A program made the translations under genes and the position numbers. Below are positions 15,738-17,885 of a DNA stretch of 17,885 nucleotides, one piece after another. Source of the stretch: Coriobacteriales bacterium. Lineage in GTDB: Bacteria > Actinomycetota > Coriobacteriia > Coriobacteriales > UBA8131. The notes under the pieces were generated by a model. That model was not told where the DNA came from. It was given only the letters and a program-made list of their open reading frames with translations, and searched no databases. The stretch lies in NCBI GenBank assembly GCA_031276475.1, contig JAISMZ010000269.1, positions 1 through 17,885 of the forward strand, written 5' to 3'. Position 1 is the first letter of the stretch, and each line of letters begins with the position of its first letter.

Positions 15738-15818
15738 CATCTCTGTATGTCAAGCTGGGCTGCCGATGATGCTGCGAGTTGCAACTGCAAAAGCGGCGAC
15801 AAGGTGCTGCAAGGGAAG

Positions 15819-15839
15819 CCGGATGGCTGCGGCCACCGG
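15819..15839 (+). other. Stable hairpin in the surface-protein leader
   Basis: CCGG plus TGGC (with a bulged A at 15823) pairs with GCCACCGG around a TGCG loop, in the middle of the 128-nt leader. Bases 15852-15871 superficially resemble the 3' half of a GEMM riboswitch, but the matching 5' half is missing, so no riboswitch is claimed. Confidence 0.35.
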
Positions 15840-15871
15840 AACAAGGTGCGTGGATGCAAAGGGACACGGTC

Positions 15872-17635
15872 ATGAAGAAACGGCACAACAGGGTATGGGC
15901 AGCCGTGCTGGCTGCGGCTTTAATGCTTACTATGCTGCCGGTGATGGCGTTTGCAGATGATGGTGTGGAGGGCGCGGCAGGGGTCGTGCCGCAGAGTGCA
16001 GAAAGTCTCGCGCCGCTCGCGGCGCCGGCTTTTGACGCCGAAGCTGCTGCGAGTGCTACAAGCCTGCAGCTTACTGCGGACACATCTGCTACTGGACATA
16101 TAAACAAGACGAGCGCGAACTGGTACAGCTTTACGGCGCCCACGGCGAGTGTTACATTGTGGACAAATGAGCCAGGTGAGCTGTTCGCTATCTACACTGA
16201 GGGTGGTACCGCAGTTGCCGTGAGTGAGGTTTTGCCTCAACCTCCCAATGCGCCTCTCTCAAGAACGGAGTATCGCTATTCTGTGGCTACGGGAACAAAG
16301 TACTGCATTGCCGTTGCCGTATATCCGGAAGCTACGAGTGATTATCTCACTTTTGGCCTTTATGCGAACTTGCTGGGCGACGCGAGCTTCACTGCGGCTA
16401 AGGCAACGGCACAGACTATCCCCTTCAGAACCGCGACAACAGTAGCCGCAAACAGCAATGCCTGGTATAAATTCAGGGCTGCAAACGGCAATACCAGCGT
16501 CGTCGGCAGCGGCACCATTTATGATGCTCAGGGTTATAGGATTAATCCCTACGGCGCCGGGCCCGCAGGCACATTCTACGCTACCTACCCAGGCGCGACC
16601 TATTATCTTTACGTCAATAACACAACATTCGCGTCGCGCGATATTACCGTAACTCCGTACCGCCAAGAGGGAACAAACGATGACTTTGACGACTGGTATG
16701 AAGATGCGGCACTCGCGCGCACTGCGCAAGGTGTAACGCAGGCATTTATCGGTGACAGCAACACCACCTGGGACGTCTGGCACTTCAGCTTCACCTCCAC
16801 CAATGAAGTTAATGATACCAGCTACGATGCTTACGCCTGGTGGTGGGCCGAGGTGGAGCTTGCACTGGTGGCGCCTTACCAGGGGCATTTCTCCAACTAC
16901 ACGGTGGCAACCAGCTGGGGCGGCGAGGCTTTGGACACGATAAACGACACCGAGCCCAGCGCGCACGTTCAGGCTCTGCCGCTTGGCGATGGCGAGCAAC
17001 TATCCTGGTTCCACCAGTACAACAGCTTTCCGGGCTTTGGCACCTCGGTTACCGGCAGCGTCGTTTTTACCTACAACGTCGACATCTATGTGCCATCTGG
17101 CAAGATTTTGGTAAGGGATGCAGAGCACGGCGGTGTGTTTAAGGACGGCGTTTCTCTGCCGGTGCTTTCCGCCCCCGCTACTTGGACGGGTAGCGGCCCT
17201 GCCACAGCCCGCATAGACGCACCGCTTGATACCTTCGTGCAGCTGCTGCTTGACGGCAAACTTGTAGATCCCTCCAACTACACAGCCAGCGAGGGCAGCA
17301 CCATCATCACCTTGCATCCAGACTTCTTAAAGACCCTCAACAGCGGCAAACACACCCTAACCGCCGTCTTTACCAACGGGCAGGCCGACATGCTCTTACA
17401 GATTGACGCAGGCAGCTCCAGCAGCAGCTCCACAAACGACGCCAGCGACATACCTCAGACCGGTGACAGCGCCACAAACAACGCCAGCGACATACCTCAG
17501 ACCGGTGACAGCGCCATCCCGGCACTTGCCTCCCTGGCCATGCTGTTTGCCGCCTCCGGCGCAGGACTCATTTTTTACAGGCGCCGACAGTTGCGGCAAA
17601 AGGCAGTCAACTCCAAAGCGTCCAGGACAGCGTGA
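15872..17635 (+). CDS. Sortase-anchored surface protein with PPC-like domains and duplicated IPQTGD motif
   Basis: A 587-aa exported protein predicted to be covalently fixed to the cell wall. Its signal peptide (MKKRHNRVW plus a hydrophobic core) ends AFA at residue 28. Two beta-rich regions at about 62-168 and 173-265 resemble bacterial pre-peptidase C-terminal (PPC) domains (HINKTSANWYSFTAP; NSNAWYKFRAANG). A Trp/Tyr-rich middle (about 296-330, with AYAWWWAEVEL) is followed by an Ig/X2-like domain at about 430-511 (DGKLVDPSNYTASEGSTIITL). A Ser linker leads to IPQTG at 527-531 and again at 541-545, then a hydrophobic helix (about 548-570) and RRR. I see no enzyme motif, so binding or adhesion is the likely role. 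ATG 15872 has AAAGGG 8 nt upstream; in-frame starts at 15779 and 15854 would spoil the signal peptide. Expression is probably controlled by the G-tract promoter. No sortase gene is in the window. Confidence 0.85.
   Translation: MKKRHNRVWAAVLAAALMLTMLPVMAFADDGVEGAAGVVPQSAESLAPLAAPAFDAEAAASATSLQLTADTSATGHINKTSANWYSFTAPTASVTLWTNEPGELFAIYTEGGTAVAVSEVLPQPPNAPLSRTEYRYSVATGTKYCIAVAVYPEATSDYLTFGLYANLLGDASFTAAKATAQTIPFRTATTVAANSNAWYKFRAANGNTSVVGSGTIYDAQGYRINPYGAGPAGTFYATYPGATYYLYVNNTTFASRDITVTPYRQEGTNDDFDDWYEDAALARTAQGVTQAFIGDSNTTWDVWHFSFTSTNEVNDTSYDAYAWWWAEVELALVAPYQGHFSNYTVATSWGGEALDTINDTEPSAHVQALPLGDGEQLSWFHQYNSFPGFGTSVTGSVVFTYNVDIYVPSGKILVRDAEHGGVFKDGVSLPVLSAPATWTGSGPATARIDAPLDTFVQLLLDGKLVDPSNYTASEGSTIITLHPDFLKTLNSGKHTLTAVFTNGQADMLLQIDAGSSSSSSTNDASDIPQTGDSATNNASDIPQTGDSAIPALASLAMLFAASGAGLIFYRRRQLRQKAVNSKASRTA
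17430..17513 (+). repeat. 42-bp tandem duplication of the sorting signal
   Basis: Bases 17430-17471 and 17472-17513 differ at one position only (17438 versus 17480). Each encodes T-N-(D/N)-ASDIPQTGDSA, so the motif recognised by sortase is present twice, 14 residues apart. The near-identity marks a recent duplication or ongoing gene conversion. Confidence 0.9.
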
Positions 17636-17709
17636 ACGAGCCGCTACGGCGACGACTGCCTGCGGGTCTTATTCAAATACTATTGGCTGTTTGCTGACAC
17701 ACCGGATTA

Positions 17710-17734
17710 GAGGTGCGCTCCTTAAGGCGCCCTC
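17710..17734 (+). terminator. Possible terminator hairpin after the surface-protein gene
   Basis: GAGG and GCGCT (with T17714 bulged) pair with GGCGC and CCTC around a CCTTAA loop, 75 bp after the stop codon. The stem is GC-rich and stable, but no U-run follows immediately, so this would be a terminator without a U-tract or only a processing signal. Confidence 0.35.
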
Positions 17735-17751
17735 CAAGCCGCGCTTCTCCA

Positions 17752-17765
17752 ACACTTTTTCATAT
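17752..17765. repeat. Third copy of the ACAYTTTTTCATAT motif
   Basis: ACACTTTTTCATAT differs at one base from 15481-15494, and the flanking GAC is shared after one extra base. No recognisable gene starts next to it, although a gene beyond the window could. Confidence 0.5.
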
Positions 17766-17815
17766 AGACGCGGGTACGGCTTTGGCCGGAGGCAGAAAAG
17801 GGACGCGGGGGCGGT

Positions 17816-17885
17816 TGCTGAGGCGAGGGGATGACGGGGCGGTGGCGGCTGCTGAGGCGAGGGGATGACGGGGCGGTGGCGGCTG
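17816..17885. repeat. 34-bp tandem repeat running off the window
   Basis: Two exact copies of a 34-bp unit (beginning TGCTGAGGCGAGGGGATGAC) lie at 17816-17849 and 17850-17883, and a third begins at 17884. The unit length is not a multiple of three, so it is probably intergenic. Between 17636 and here I find no convincing gene. Confidence 0.85.

Noticed and set aside
15852..15871. Resemblance to the 3' half of a c-di-GMP-I (GEMM) riboswitch before the sortase-anchored gene
   Set aside because: The GGCAAAC half and P1b/P2 pairings cannot be found; a covariance-model scan (GEMM-I family) would settle it.
1..17885. tRNA, rRNA, CRISPR array or prophage genes
   Set aside because: I found no cloverleaf, rRNA-like stretch, regularly spaced array or phage/integrase protein; tandem repeats here lack unique spacers.

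Overview
The window (about 58-60% GC by eye) looks like chromosome from an anaerobic, Gram-positive actinobacterium, most likely class Coriobacteriia (Eggerthellaceae-like). This rests on gene content and architecture: giant cell-surface proteins with InlB-type repeats and a three-helix membrane anchor, a VanW-family protein, a phenylacetate-CoA ligase paired with a tandem-ACT protein, and an AAA/DUF4143 ATPase. I could not run a search, so the taxonomy is inference.

Layout. (1) 1-439: non-coding, with a perfect 22-bp inverted repeat, a cluster of REP-like CGTACCGTCCCCTTTGTCCC repeats, and three phased 11-bp direct repeats upstream of the first gene. (2) 440-7951, + strand: a two-gene unit. 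A 2041-aa secreted, membrane-anchored surface protein is followed 3 bp later by an ECF-type sigma factor that carries a transmembrane segment and an outside domain. (3) 8046-14109, + strand: a cell-envelope and metabolism run behind an apparently leaderless promoter. It holds a CDP-alcohol phosphatidyltransferase fused to a VanW-type exported domain, a phenylacetate-CoA ligase, a tandem ACT protein and a D-Ala-D-Ala carboxypeptidase. (4) 15439-14126, - strand: an AAA/DUF4143 ATPase converging on the carboxypeptidase gene with only 16 bp between stop codons. (5) 15440-15871: a divergent regulatory region with paired A-rich motifs at the ATPase promoter, three phased 10-bp repeats, and a TTGACA/TATTCT promoter whose spacer contains a run of 12 G. 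(6) 15872-17635, + strand: a 587-aa sortase-anchored surface protein whose IPQTGD sorting motif is duplicated. (7) 17636-17885: a hairpin, a third copy of the A-rich motif, and a 34-bp tandem repeat running off the window.

Main points. The G12 tract sits in the spacer of the surface-protein promoter and leaves a 15-bp spacer, which is the classic layout of slipped-strand phase variation. The membrane-tethered sigma factor, apparently translationally coupled to a giant surface protein, suggests a single-polypeptide outside-to-promoter signalling device. The phospholipid synthase-VanW fusion joins membrane-lipid synthesis and an envelope domain in one polypeptide. Two modes of surface anchoring (three-helix membrane anchor and sortase) occur within one locus.
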